A stretch of DNA of 64,000 nt from DASUVM01 sp963704675 (GCA_963704675.1 OY969928.1:1178001-1242000); one strand, 5' to 3'. Counted from the stretch's first letter, positions 41,711-51,200 are shown. A program made the numbers and translations. The notes: generated from the sequence alone by a model not told the origin.

Positions 41711-43867
41711 GTGAAACGAATCGCGTTATATTTATTAGCTTTTATCTTGCTCGCTAGCACAGTCACAACTGTGCTGCCAGCCTTTGCTGAAGAAGCAAAT
41801 CTTATTACAAATGCCTCTGCGGAAACTAGTGGCCCAGCTGGTTTGCCAGCAAACTGGATTCAGAGCAAATGGGGAACAAATACTGCAACACTTGAGCATA
41901 AATCAGAAGGCCGTACTGGCAGTAAAAGCCTCTATGTATCAATGACAGCACGAACTGACGGCGACGCCAAATGGATGCATGAGGCTGTGAGTGTTCAATC
42001 AAATACGTCTTATACTTATACGAGCTGGTATAAATCTAGTATGCCGACTGAAATAGATCTTCAATATACCGATACAAGCGGTAATGTCTCTTACGCCTAT
42101 GTTGATAGTGTTGCTGCGAGTACTACTTGGGAGTCTCTCTCTTCAACCTTCGTGACACCAGCTAATGCCGCTAAAGTAACTGTTATGCATATTGTAGCCG
42201 AACCAGGCTGGTTGCAGACTGATGATTTTAGCCTGAGCAAGACTGTCGTAGCACCACCTGTTGATGACGACAATAATATTCTTAATGCTTCGTTTGAAAC
42301 CGCCAACGGTGCCTTGCCAGCAAGTTGGTACAAAAACAACTGGGGCACGAACACTGCCCAGTTTAGCTATGAACCGGCTGGCCGCACTGGCACCAAAAGC
42401 GCTAAAGTGACAGTGAGTGCTTATACAAGTGGCGATGCCAAATGGTATGCCGAAGCGAGCAATGTGACTGCTGGTAAGAGTTATCTTTATCGCGATTATT
42501 ATAAATCTAGCGTTCCTACTCGCGTGGTGGTTGCTTTTATTGACGCGGCTGGCAATTATACCTATCAAGAATTAGCCGGTGCACCTGCTAGCCCTACCGC
42601 TTGGGCGCAGTATAGCAGCACGTTTACGGTGCCAGCCTCGGCCGTCAAAGCATCTGTTTATCACGTTATTGATAGTGTCGGCAGCTTAACGCTTGACGAT
42701 GTGAGCCTTTATGCAGCACTGCCAGCGCCAACTGATCCGGTTATTGCTAATGCTTCGTTTGAAACAGGCAGCGCCTCGGCGCCCGCCAACTGGCAATATA
42801 ACAGCTGGGGAACCAACGGAGCTAGCTTCCAATACGTTAACGAAGGACGCACTGGCACCAAAAGCGCCAAAGTGACGATGAGCAACTACGTTGACGGTGA
42901 TGCAAAATGGTATTTTGACCCCATAAGTTCACTGCAACCTGGCAAGCAGTATCGGTTTACAACTTGGTATAAAACAAATGTCACACCGCACGCTGTTGCT
43001 ATGTTTATCATGGCTGACGGTAGTGAGCGATACTTCGGTATGCCTATTGCACAGCCGAGCGGCAGCACGACACAGTGGCAAAAATACAGTGATACGTTCA
43101 GTGTTCCTGCTGGCGCAGTTTCGGCCTCTGTCTTCCTCTACATCAATCAAAATGGCTGGTTACAAACCGACGATTACAGTTTAACGCCCTATAGTCCAAC
43201 CAGTTTTAATCGTCCGCTTCTCACCATGACGTTTGACGATGGCCACGAAGATAATGCCACAAGCGCACTGCCAATTTTGAACCAACATGGCCTTAAAACG
43301 ACGCAGTGTTTTGCGACATCGTTTATTGAAGGGCAGTCTCAGCAAGTTATAAATGGCGTGTTAGCATTTAAGAACAGCGGTCACGAAATTTGCTCGCACA
43401 CTGTCACTCATCCGTTCTTAACAACCAGCGCGCCAGCTAACTTAACCTATGAATTGCAACATTCAAAGCAATATCTAGATGCATTAGTTGGTCAACCGGT
43501 TGTTAACTTTGCCTCGCCATACGGTGATTATGACGCCAGAGTGATTGCTGAAATTAAGAAGTTCTATCGTTCGCACCGGAGTGTTGACGAAGGTTATAAT
43601 TCGAAAGACAACTTCAATATTTATTCGCTGAGAGTGCAGAATGTTCTTGATACGACAAGTGCCGAACAAGTTGCTGCTTGGATTGCCCAAGCGCAAACTG
43701 ATAACACCTGGCTTATACTGGTGTATCACCGCATTGCAAACGACCCTGGCCCATATGATAGCTATACTAATGTCTTTAACCAACACGTTCAAGCAATCGT
43801 TAACAGCGGTATTGCCGTTAAGACTTATAACGACGCATTGAACGAAGTCACTGTGCAGCTACCGTAG
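41711..43867 (+). CDS. Secreted polysaccharide deacetylase with three CBM-like repeats
   Basis: About 718 aa. I favour the GTG at 41711 (GGAG at 41701) because it gives a clean signal peptide (KRIALYLLAFILLAST ... AFA); ATG 41699 is the alternative. Three tandem beta-sandwich repeats of about 150 aa (each with WGTN, EGRTGxKS, DGDAKW, LQTDD) resemble carbohydrate-binding modules. The C-terminal NodB domain has MTFDDG and the zinc motif HTVTH. It probably removes acetyl groups from peptidoglycan or a GlcNAc polymer at the surface. Promoter TTGACT/TATAGT lies about 30 nt upstream. Confidence 0.9.
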   Translation: MKRIALYLLAFILLASTVTTVLPAFAEEANLITNASAETSGPAGLPANWIQSKWGTNTATLEHKSEGRTGSKSLYVSMTARTDGDAKWMHEAVSVQSNTSYTYTSWYKSSMPTEIDLQYTDTSGNVSYAYVDSVAASTTWESLSSTFVTPANAAKVTVMHIVAEPGWLQTDDFSLSKTVVAPPVDDDNNILNASFETANGALPASWYKNNWGTNTAQFSYEPAGRTGTKSAKVTVSAYTSGDAKWYAEASNVTAGKSYLYRDYYKSSVPTRVVVAFIDAAGNYTYQELAGAPASPTAWAQYSSTFTVPASAVKASVYHVIDSVGSLTLDDVSLYAALPAPTDPVIANASFETGSASAPANWQYNSWGTNGASFQYVNEGRTGTKSAKVTMSNYVDGDAKWYFDPISSLQPGKQYRFTTWYKTNVTPHAVAMFIMADGSERYFGMPIAQPSGSTTQWQKYSDTFSVPAGAVSASVFLYINQNGWLQTDDYSLTPYSPTSFNRPLLTMTFDDGHEDNATSALPILNQHGLKTTQCFATSFIEGQSQQVINGVLAFKNSGHEICSHTVTHPFLTTSAPANLTYELQHSKQYLDALVGQPVVNFASPYGDYDARVIAEIKKFYRSHRSVDEGYNSKDNFNIYSLRVQNVLDTTSAEQVAAWIAQAQTDNTWLILVYHRIANDPGPYDSYTNVFNQHVQAIVNSGIAVKTYNDALNEVTVQLP

Positions 43868-43990
43868 TTATAAAAGATGTCCCGAACTTTTTATTAAGCT
43901 TTGGGGCATACCAAAAGTATCAGACATAAGTATTATCAACGGCCTTTATTAAATACTTTGTTATGATGAAGAGATAAACAAGAGGTCTTC

Positions 43991-44375
43991 ATGAAACTTG
44001 ATGGTAAAGTCGCAATTGTGACAGGTTCAGCGTCAAACATTGAAAAAGCAACGGCAATATTATTTGCGCAGGAGGGTGCGAAAGTTGTTGTGACGACCCG
44101 TCGCAATGTCGAGGGTGCTCATGCTGTCGTTGAAGAAATTATAAAAGCGGGCGGCGAAGCAATATTTGTTCAAGCTGATCTCGCGAAGTCTAATGAAATA
44201 GAGAACCTCTTTAATAAAACAATTAAGACTTATGCGCACTAGATATATTGATAAATAATGCCGGTGCTGGTAGCAATAAACCTTTTTTAGAAACAAATCG
44301 AGATTATTGGGTTAAAGCTTTTGATGATAATCTTTTTAGCATGGTGCTTTGTTCAGCGGGATTCTCATTTGCCGG
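43991..44375 (+). pseudogene. Short-chain dehydrogenase, disrupted and truncated
   Basis: The N-terminal Rossmann part is good (KVAIVTGSASNIEKATAILF, VVVTTRRN). The frame ends in TAG at 44240 exactly where SDRs read LDILINNAG; the next codons do encode ILINNAGAGSNKPFLETN and then lose similarity. The catalytic YxxxK part is missing. Confidence 0.75.
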
Positions 44376-44407
44376 TTATACAGCAAAGCAAACCTTTTCT
44401 GCAGGAG

Positions 44408-44671
44408 TTATTTTTTGCGTTTTTTATCTAACAATTTGGCTCGGCGTAATGTATCGATTGTTACTTTTGAACCAGGTTTTGGTGTATCTTTGGCAATATT
44501 AAAACCAATTTTTATACATATAGCGCCTGCCAAGATCAAGACTATGCCAGTTATAGCGGTATAGTTTGTCTTTTCTGGTGATAACAGAGGCATTATACCG
44601 GTTAGCACGGCGAGTGAACCAACAGCGACAATACAGACACCGCCGAAAAATCGAGCGTTAAATACTTTCAT
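44408..44671 (-). CDS. Small two-helix membrane protein
   Basis: 87 aa. Two hydrophobic helices (VCIVAVGSLAVLTGIMPLL and AITGIVLILAGAICIKIGF) and a very basic C-terminus (LRRAKLLDKKRKK). A TTAATATAAA box just upstream of the ATG suggests a short leader. No family recognised. Confidence 0.55.
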   Translation of the reverse strand: MKVFNARFFGGVCIVAVGSLAVLTGIMPLLSPEKTNYTAITGIVLILAGAICIKIGFNIAKDTPKPGSKVTIDTLRRAKLLDKKRKK

Positions 44672-44749
44672 GAATTTATATTAACAAAAACGCTTATGTA
44701 TTGTAAGCTGTTATTGCCCCTATGATAGACAGCTAGCATGGAGGTAATA

Positions 44750-45121
44750 GTGAGTAATTCGCAAACTGCCGCTGGTGGGCGCTCGCGATCGAAGATCGTC
44801 AGCCTGCTGGCGGTCATTGCCATTGGCATGGCCGCAATGTTCGCTGACACCGGCACGGCTGAGGCCGTCACGGTGAGGCCTGGCGCTCAGGCCTTCCAAG
44901 TGGACATGTTGCTGGACGAGTATGAGACCGACAAGGCGCGTCAGTCATTCTGGAACGCCACGGTGATCTGCTGGGATGCAGGTGTTGTCGGCTGGACTTT
45001 GTCGATCGGCGTGTGCCAGTCAATGGTGTCGGTTTGCGCTGCTCAGGCGTACTATGCTACGCCACGCAAGCGTGCAGGTATCACGTTTGCACCTGGAACG
45101 GCATGGTGCTGGAAGTACTAG
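44750..45121 (+). CDS. Secreted Cys-containing orphan protein
   Basis: About 123 aa. GTG 44750 is chosen because GGAGG precedes it at 5 nt; ATG 44738 would overlap that ribosome site. A Sec signal peptide (SKIVSLLAVIAIGMAAMFAD ... AEA) is followed by a small domain with four Cys (VICWDAG, IGVCQSM, VSVCAAQ, AWCWKY) that may form two disulfides. GC-rich, single gene, strong hairpin terminator. No family recognised. Confidence 0.65.
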   Translation: MSNSQTAAGGRSRSKIVSLLAVIAIGMAAMFADTGTAEAVTVRPGAQAFQVDMLLDEYETDKARQSFWNATVICWDAGVVGWTLSIGVCQSMVSVCAAQAYYATPRKRAGITFAPGTAWCWKY

Positions 45122-45167
45122 TCAAGGCGGAGTGCTAGCAGCCTGAGTGGCATATTCATACATTAAC

Positions 45168-45203
45168 CATGCCCCGGTTCTCATTGTAGAGATCCGGGGC
45201 ATG
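45168..45203 (+). terminator. Terminator of the secreted orphan gene
   Basis: CATGCCCCGG (45168-45177) pairs perfectly with 45194-45203. Confidence 0.65.
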
Positions 45204-45244
45204 GCAGGCATTCAGTTTAATTCGTAACATGACCTTAGGGTGGC

Positions 45245-46120
45245 TTAAGAGTTGGTTACTTCTGGGAACCAAAAGCGCAAGTTGTTGAGGGCGCGATTGT
45301 GTACTTCATCGCTATCTTCTCTGCAATAACTGGCGAGCTCTTGTGTGATTGTCCATAACTTAGCAGTTTCACGATTGAAAGAATGACCAGACAATCGCTC
45401 ATAAGTAGCGGCTGCAGTTTCAAATACTTCGTCGCCAAGACGGTATGTTTGCCGCAAATCTTGCTCGGGACTGCCGATGCATACTGCGCCAAAATCAAGC
45501 ACGCCAACTAAATGATAATCATTATCGAATAACAGATTACCAGTATGAAGATCATCGTGCACAATAACCTTTTTGTCCGATGCTTTTTTATGCAGCCAAG
45601 CATTGTAGAAGTGTTTAGCGAGTGCATCTATCTTTAGGTTTGAGTTTCGCCGTTCAAAAAGCACTCTTTTAAGATACTCATCATACGACCATGTTGGTGG
45701 AACAAGCAGCGGCCCTATCACTTTAATCGATAAAGTTTGGTGAAGCGTATGGGCAAATGAAGCTATTTCTTTGCCGATCTGCTGTTGTGTGGTTTTGGGA
45801 GCATTTCTTATCTGGTCTGCATCAAGATGCTTACCACCGAGGAATGTTGTTTGAATATAGGCCGGATTCTCAGAAATAGAAAGTAATTTTGGAGCAGGCA
45901 AAGACAATGAAGAGAGCTGCTCTAGAACATTGCGTTCAGCCAACCCGCGCTGCCATAACTCTTGATTGCGAGGAAAGCGCACGCTCTTAGTTCGCTCAAC
46001 AACAATAACCAAGTTTTCTTGTCCTTGGTTAATAACTTCAAAGTCTGTTTTATCAGGGTAGAGTTCCTGAACGACGTGCATGGCGGCGTCAGTGTTGTTG
46101 CCTAGGTATAAAGATTGCAT
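45245..46120 (-). CDS. Aminoglycoside phosphotransferase-like kinase
   Basis: 291 aa with an APH/choline-kinase fold. The catalytic loop VIVHDDLHTGNLLFDN and the metal-binding VLDFGAV follow at the normal spacing. The N-terminal lobe is recognisable (GQENLVIVVERTKSVRFPRN). Substrates in the family include antibiotics, homoserine and sugars; there is no context to decide. Start ATG 46120. Confidence 0.85.
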   Translation of the reverse strand: MQSLYLGNNTDAAMHVVQELYPDKTDFEVINQGQENLVIVVERTKSVRFPRNQELWQRGLAERNVLEQLSSLSLPAPKLLSISENPAYIQTTFLGGKHLDADQIRNAPKTTQQQIGKEIASFAHTLHQTLSIKVIGPLLVPPTWSYDEYLKRVLFERRNSNLKIDALAKHFYNAWLHKKASDKKVIVHDDLHTGNLLFDNDYHLVGVLDFGAVCIGSPEQDLRQTYRLGDEVFETAAATYERLSGHSFNRETAKLWTITQELASYCREDSDEVHNRALNNLRFWFPEVTNS

Positions 46121-46196
46121 ATTATAAGTATACGGTATGAACTTATTCTTATGCGTTTAGAGTGATAAGCTTATAAAAGTAAAGGTACCCTAAAAT

Positions 46197-46490
46197 ATGC
46201 AAGAATATATCGAAGTTATTGGTGCGTGCGAAAATAACCTTAAAAATGTGTCTATGCGTATATCAAAGCATAAAGTTAACTTCTTTGAAAATCCAGCTGT
46301 CTGACATTGGCCGGTTGATGCTGGTAATACAGTTGTTGCGATTGAACATAATTTAGATGTTATTCGTCAAGCTGATTGGATTATCGATGTTGGCCCCGAA
46401 GCTGGTCATGAAGGCGGGCGTATTGTATTCGCGGGCCAGCCTAAAAAACTGCGGGCTGCCGCTGAATCGATCACCGGCCAGTTTATATAG
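46197..46490 (+). pseudogene. UvrA-like ABC ATPase remnant
   Basis: The frame begins YIEVIGACENNLKNVSMRI, the start of the first nucleotide-binding domain. A TGA follows after about 35 codons, then it jumps to the very end of UvrA: NTVVAIEHNLDVIRQADWII, DVGPEAGHEGGRIVFAG and ITGQFI. Most of the gene has been deleted. Resemblance is to the shorter UvrA-like (drug-resistance) paralogues. Confidence 0.85.
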
Positions 46491-46558
46491 GTTACTTACG
46501 GGGCTATACCTTTCTTGTTACAATAATAAGTGCTCTGTTCGTTGTTCTAGGGAGACAC

Positions 46559-47068
46559 ATGAGTATCACTGCGAAGGATGTTGCTGCTGTTCGTAAGGTG
46601 CTGAGCGGTAAGATGCCGCCGCACGTGATGGCGCAGACTTATCCGCCCCAGACTTTGCTTTTGGTTGCGGTCGCTATTCTGGCCGGCGCGGACAAAACAA
46701 TCTTTAGCCATGGCGAATACGGAAGTCTGCTGACCGAATTGGTGGTGATAGACGCCGTTCCGGCCGAGGGGTGGCCCATGGGTGAGGATGGCCCTGTCTT
46801 GCCAGATTGGTACGACAAGAAACGTTACTTCCAGTACATTCCTGCTTCTCGGCGGCGTGGACTGCACTCGAGTTTAGATCGCGGCGGCAACGTAATCATT
46901 TTGCAGGTGCCGCCTGAGCTGCAAGCACTTCTCGATGAAAACCCACAATATGCCAGGAAAGCAGAGCGCCTTTTCATTAAGGCCGAGGGAGAGGTCGCAA
47001 AAGCAGCCGAAGAAAAGAGGCGCCAAGCAATACATCGCAGCAACCTAAGATTTAGGGGAGATTACTAG
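46559..47068 (+). CDS. Orphan protein, 169 aa
   Basis: ATG 46559 follows AGGGAG. N-terminal helix-rich half with KDVAAVRKVLSGKMPPHVMA and a hydrophobic but short TLLLVAVAILAGAD; C-terminal basic coiled coil (EGEVAKAAEEKRRQAIHRSN). No signal peptide. No family recognised. GC-rich one-gene unit with a hairpin terminator. Confidence 0.55.
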   Translation: MSITAKDVAAVRKVLSGKMPPHVMAQTYPPQTLLLVAVAILAGADKTIFSHGEYGSLLTELVVIDAVPAEGWPMGEDGPVLPDWYDKKRYFQYIPASRRRGLHSSLDRGGNVIILQVPPELQALLDENPQYARKAERLFIKAEGEVAKAAEEKRRQAIHRSNLRFRGDY

Positions 47069-47109
47069 CCTGGCTCACATATTCTTAGAAAGCAACGATC
47101 GAAGAGTCT

Positions 47110-47129
47110 CCCGCGTCGCAAGACGCGGG
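47110..47129 (+). terminator. Terminator of the orphan gene at 46559
   Basis: CCCGCGTC-gcaa-GACGCGGG followed by GTTCTC. Confidence 0.7.
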
Positions 47130-47199
47130 GTTCTCATTAATCTCGTTTATATGTGCGAAAAGTTCAGTGTGATTCACTATAAAATACATAGGTTAGTTG

Positions 47200-47235
47200 A
47201 TGGTAGAGAGGCTTGCAGTAAAGCCTCTCTACCAT
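47200..47235 (-). terminator. Perfect 15-bp hairpin after the acidic protein gene
   Basis: ATGGTAGAGAGGCTT (47200-47214) pairs perfectly with 47221-47235; it begins 10 nt beyond the stop of the minus-strand gene. Confidence 0.65.
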
Positions 47236-47245
47236 CTGTCCGGCG

Positions 47246-47392
47246 TCAGGTGTCCGATTCATCTGTGTCAGTGTCGGGCTTTTGCCTGGACCTGTCCGCT
47301 CCTTCCTGGTACGCATCCAATACATGCGAGGGAAGACGCCCCTTGGGTGGCTCCTCTTCCTCCGGTTCGTCATTTTCTGGTGAATCGTTCAT
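47246..47392 (-). CDS. Small acidic protein, 48 aa
   Basis: ATG 47392 follows AGGAG. Sequence is dominated by Asp, Glu and Pro (NDSPENDEPEEEEPPKGR, then DTDTDESDT), so it is probably disordered. A TATAAT box at 47614-47619 puts the start about 215 nt upstream. The 5' end of that leader folds into AAGCACC/GGTGCTT with an inner GAGAA/TTCTC stem. No family recognised. Confidence 0.5.
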   Translation of the reverse strand: MNDSPENDEPEEEEPPKGRLPSHVLDAYQEGADRSRQKPDTDTDESDT

Positions 47393-47577
47393 GATCAGTC
47401 TCCTGACGTGATAGGCAGACACTTTCTGGGATGTCTGCGTGAACGTTGGTTGAAGTACCCAGAACACTTTGCATAGCATTGTTACTGAGAATCGATCACG
47501 ACGTTCTCTTTGCCAGCGTTCCAGCGAGGAATTGGTAAAGCCATCGAAAAAAGAGTAATCCACTTTCGAGGATGTGC

Positions 47578-47619
47578 AAGCACCGAGAACTTTAATTCTC
47601 AAGGTGCTTTATAATTATA
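47578..47619 (-). promoter_or_regulatory. -10 box and 5' hairpin of the acidic-protein leader
   Basis: TATAAT (minus) at 47614-47619. Immediately downstream 47578-47609 forms AAGCACC...GGTGCTT with an inner GAGAA/TTCTC stem, so the transcript would begin with a stable hairpin, possibly protecting its 5' end. Confidence 0.4.
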
Positions 47620-47640
47620 GGATAAAATGCAATAGCAAAC

Positions 47641-48103
47641 AGCCCCGGTTCACTGGAGACTGAATGCCTACAACGGTGAATCAAGGGCTTTAGAGCATAT
47701 GGCAAAACTGATTAAGAAGCTGCCGGTTGCCCTTGATTATCACCGAAACTGATTCGAGGGTGGTGTTTTGCCTTCATTGACGTAGCAATTTTTACACCGT
47801 ACAGTAAGCTTACTGCTGATGCGCTCTCAGGGGTAACGGCGGCAAATATTATATCGGCACCGACCTGGGCAGAGCAATGCCGATGACGTATGCGGGCGGC
47901 CAGATAACTTCATCCGCTACATTTAGTGGCCGAGGCGTACACTGGCTTTTTATGCGCTCGCATGACGCGGCTGGTCATTGGAGCGCATCGGTATTTGTGG
48001 GTTATTTTGTCTTGTTTTAATCTAATAAATAAAACCCTAGCCTTCTCGCGTGAGCTGGTGCACTCGAACGTCTTGGCTGGGCTCGTAAACAGAATCGGTG
48101 TGC
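47641..48103. other. Stretch without a supportable gene
   Basis: Short protein-like frames occur (for example RLNAYNGESRALEHMAKLIK near 47660-47750) but without start codon or ribosome site. The 68-residue plus frame at 47926 is not convincing. I interpret the stretch as decayed sequence. Confidence 0.4.
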
Positions 48104-48141
48104 CCGAGGAAGCTACGCAGGCTGGCGCGTAGCTTCCTCGG
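48104..48141 (-). terminator. Perfect 15-bp hairpin after the gene at 48155
   Basis: CCGAGGAAGCTACGC (48104-48118) and its exact complement (48127-48141) with an 8-nt loop, 13 nt past the minus-strand stop. Confidence 0.7.
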
Positions 48142-48154
48142 TTTCGAGGGAGGG

Positions 48155-48424
48155 CTAAATGCCGGTGACTTTGTCGATGCGAGATGCTTGAACAACGTTG
48201 GTTACGTTGCAGTCAGCGACGGTATTCATGATGGTTTCTACCGCTGTGCTGCCAGGCCCGATAGCGACTTTGTCGCCAGTCGTTCTTGATGCAAGCGCGG
48301 CTCCGATCTGTAGGAGCTGGTTGCGGATGATGGCTACTTCCTCTTTGATCTCTGTCCCACAGGTACAGCGGGTGTCGATCCTTTGAAGGGCGGCCATGAC
48401 CTCCGACAATACATGCTGACTCAC
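48155..48424 (-). CDS. Small orphan protein, 89 aa
   Basis: GTG 48424 is preceded by AAAGGAG at 6 nt; the longer TTG frame would include that ribosome site. Helical, with RIDTRCTCGTEIKEEVAIIR in the first half and a Gly/Thr-rich second half. A promoter TTTACT/TATAAT (-10 at 48462-48467) gives a short leader. No family recognised. Confidence 0.55.
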   Translation of the reverse strand: MSQHVLSEVMAALQRIDTRCTCGTEIKEEVAIIRNQLLQIGAALASRTTGDKVAIGPGSTAVETIMNTVADCNVTNVVQASRIDKVTGI

Positions 48425-48570
48425 ACTAAACTCCTTTGGCAAAATCTTCCCCGATTACTTTATTATATCACAAAGCTACAAAAAGTAAATACTCATAGTG
48501 TTATGATTATTCTCGCATTTTTGCTAAAAAATCTGTGATACACTGAGCTTAAGCTTAAAAAAGGACGGGC

Positions 48571-49266
48571 ATGGATGATTCTAACGAACCAGAAGTAAAA
48601 GCAGTTCCTGAAAAACAGAAAAATAAAAAAGTTCGTATTATCTATATAATCTTAGCCATTATATTGGCGGCTACTTTAGTAGCTGGTGGCTGGTTTTATT
48701 ATGACTTAAACCGAATAATTCGTGATCGAAATGCGCATATTAGCAACCTACAAAACCAGCTTAGAGATCTTGGTGTTGAACCGGCTGGTGATGAAGAAAA
48801 AAGGGGAGCTGCCGCTACCTGTTATGGCGGCTCGGCATATACGGCGGAAGTAGGAAGATTCAACCTGACTTTATCAAATCCGAATGTCATTATCCGGAGT
48901 CTCGACGGTAATTTTGAAGGCGGTCCGGTGACTCAATTGTCTGTAGGGCGATGTGTTGAAGGGGCGACGAATGTCGCAGACGTTTATCCGCTCAGTGAAG
49001 TAAAAATTCTTGCTCATCCTTCGTCGGATGCCGCTACACTGCGTGCTAACTTCGAGGCGCAATGGGGAAGTCCGCTTACCGCTGGCAGTAACGTAACTAT
49101 AAATGGCGTGACTGCCGAGACGCATACTGGCGAAGGGCTCTTTTCGGCCAAGCTTCTATACTTTGATTATGGCGGCATTGGTTATCAGATTGAATTGACT
49201 GATACGAATGACACAAGTGAATCGATATTGACTGATGTCATTGCCGATTGGTCGTTCACGCCATAA
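48571..49266 (+). CDS. Membrane-anchored extracytoplasmic protein
   Basis: 231 aa. Cytoplasmic Lys/Glu-rich start, one membrane helix (IIYIILAIILAATLVAGGWF), a short coiled coil (RNAHISNLQNQLRDLG) and an outside beta-rich domain with two Cys (ATCYGG and GRCVEG). Compare the protein at 54922, which has the same layout and a similar VGRCMDGVT segment, so the two may be distant paralogues. AAAGGACGGGC precedes the ATG. Confidence 0.65.
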   Translation: MDDSNEPEVKAVPEKQKNKKVRIIYIILAIILAATLVAGGWFYYDLNRIIRDRNAHISNLQNQLRDLGVEPAGDEEKRGAAATCYGGSAYTAEVGRFNLTLSNPNVIIRSLDGNFEGGPVTQLSVGRCVEGATNVADVYPLSEVKILAHPSSDAATLRANFEAQWGSPLTAGSNVTINGVTAETHTGEGLFSAKLLYFDYGGIGYQIELTDTNDTSESILTDVIADWSFTP

Positions 49267-49402
49267 AGATTGCTCTGTCGAGAAGGTTGACTATATTCTT
49301 GGCTTGAGCTGGGCAATGACATAGAACGTTCACTATCATAATTTTATCTGAGATAAGCAACTAGAAAAACTGAGAGAACGGGCTCCGAGGAGCCCGTTCT
49401 AC

Positions 49403-50207
49403 TCATGCGCCGGATGGTTTGGGCATTTCTTTTGGCGATTGCGGTACCTGGCGGAGCGCGTTAGCGCATATGTACGAGAAGCAGGTTATGATGAAGCCAT
49501 TGCCCAGCACGCAGGCAATCAATAGCTCATTGCTAGGCTGGTAGCCGGATGGGCCAAGCGGCAGAAACAGTGAAATCGCCATATGAAGCAAGAAATCGGC
49601 CACGATCATACCTACGCCAATATAGGCGGGCATCAAGAATGGACGGCTGCTTTTTATTGGCTTGTCACAAAGGCGTACAAAACAAAGGGTCGTTGCCAAC
49701 ACTACTAGCATGACACCGACACCCCAGAGAGTGGGTGACGCATACCACGGGTCTGTGCCAAAAAGACCACAGCCTGCACAATCGCTCTCTGAGAGCCCAA
49801 GGGCGCCAAGCGTAAAAAACCCGCAAACGATGACTGGTCCAACGACGACAGTCATCACCTTGCACAGCATTCTGGCGTGAGCCATATATTGCATGCTGCC
49901 TGAAGCAAGTGCGATCGCCAACAGTAGCAAAAGCAGCGAAATGGCAAGTGCCGGCACATGGGCGAACGTTAGTATTGGGGCTTCTGAAGTGGTTGTCCCA
50001 GCAATAATAGCGAAGTACAGCGCGTTGAACCACAAACGTAACACTCGCCACGAACAGTGAACTCGCCACGCCAATGTGCGCGTTAGCGTGTCCTGACAGC
50101 CTGCTCTGGGCGAGGTATAGCACTAGTACGGTAAAAGCCAGGCTGGCGAAAACGCCAACGAGCTGGGCAATGACACTTGCTAACTGGGGAAAGTCGAAGC
50201 TGATCAT
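49403..50207 (-). pseudogene. Multi-pass membrane protein with a frameshift
   Basis: The start at ATG 50207 gives a first helix (LASVIAQLVGVFASLAFTVL) and part of a second (SSLFVASVTFVV). At about 50040-50060 the hydrophobic pattern jumps to the frame ending at 49403, which encodes five more helices. Together they form a seven-helix protein of about 265 aa; no family recognised. Composition is GC-rich like the other orphans. The GTG-rich junction has no obvious slippery run. Confidence 0.55.
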
Positions 50208-50324
50208 CAAAACCAATCATAATATCAAAGGACACCAGACCATCTGGGCACTATAAGTATAGTATTATTGATATGAATAGAATACAGCTTCTCGTGAGAC
50301 CGGTAAGTTTCAAAAAAATCAAAT

Positions 50325-50356
50325 GCCTCTCGCGATCAATAATGAGCACGAGAGGC
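50325..50356 (-). terminator. Rho-independent terminator of the channel gene
   Basis: GCCTCTCG/CGAGAGGC stem; on the minus strand it is followed by ATTTGATTTTTTTG. Confidence 0.8.
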
Positions 50357-50399
50357 TTTTGGTATACCACCTCCTTGTAGTTGAGCGTAGAGTGACTGA

Positions 50400-50963
50400 C
50401 TAAGCAGCCACGGGCTGCTCGGTATTCTCGTCGTCTTCGCCGATGTCGTGGGGTTGTTTTGGAAGGGGTGCCACATCACCATCATTACTGGTCTGGTAAG
50501 GCAATGATGGCGGATCAATGCCCCGATCCTCCAAGAGCAAGAACAGTGCCCTGACACACCAGGCTAGCATACTGAAGATGCGCTCAATGCCCCCAAACAA
50601 CCACTCTTGTTCTTTGTGCGAGAAGATATCGGCGTTCTTCACCTGGCGCACAACAATGTTCGCACCGAGTAACAAGAGTGCCCATACCGACGTAAGTGGG
50701 TTGTAGATGATGAAGAGAATCATACCGCCGTCGGTTTTTGGCGTAACATCACCCGGACCGGTGGTGGTTGCAACTTGCATCGCCCAATAGAGGCTACGCC
50801 AATAACCTATACCCTGGCCATGTTCGATGAGGTAAAAAGCGAACGAGCCGCAACCGATTAGTCCGCTCCAAATACCTACTGCCCACCATAGGCTGTTGAA
50901 GAATGCCCAGCGTAGCCGCTTCCACCAACTGTGCGCGGCTGTTGGTTTCTTGCTTTGACTCAT
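50400..50963 (-). CDS. Two-helix potassium-channel-like protein
   Basis: 187 aa from ATG 50963. First helix SLWWAVGIWSGLIGCGSFAF, pore helix and filter SLYWAMQVATTTGPGDVTPK, second helix ILFIIYNPLTSVWALLLLGA, then an acidic cytoplasmic tail. The layout is that of Ion_trans_2 channels, but the filter reads TGPGD instead of TVGYGD or TIGFGD, which would change ion coordination. GC-rich single gene with a good terminator. Possible alternative: a channel-like sensor that no longer conducts. Confidence 0.75.
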   Translation of the reverse strand: MSQSKKPTAAHSWWKRLRWAFFNSLWWAVGIWSGLIGCGSFAFYLIEHGQGIGYWRSLYWAMQVATTTGPGDVTPKTDGGMILFIIYNPLTSVWALLLLGANIVVRQVKNADIFSHKEQEWLFGGIERIFSMLAWCVRALFLLLEDRGIDPPSLPYQTSNDGDVAPLPKQPHDIGEDDENTEQPVAA

Positions 50964-51200
50964 CACGAGCCTCTCGTTCCGAAGGGGATCCTATGAAGAC
51001 TATAAGATAAAGCTTACTAAGTAACAAGCTTACTTAACTTATATGTTATAGCAGGTCTTGCGATGGTTCATATATTATATAAATAGTCATTACATCCGTG
51101 ATGGCTTCGACCGCAGCTGACACAGCTCAGATAGGAGGTATCTTGATACCCTTTAGTATGTCGTTGGCTACTAAGATGCGGAGTCACTTAAGTGAATGCC

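Noticed and set aside
49662..49880. Plus-strand frame inside the seven-helix membrane gene
   Set aside because: Antisense shadow without ribosome site; the minus strand shows a clear helix pattern.
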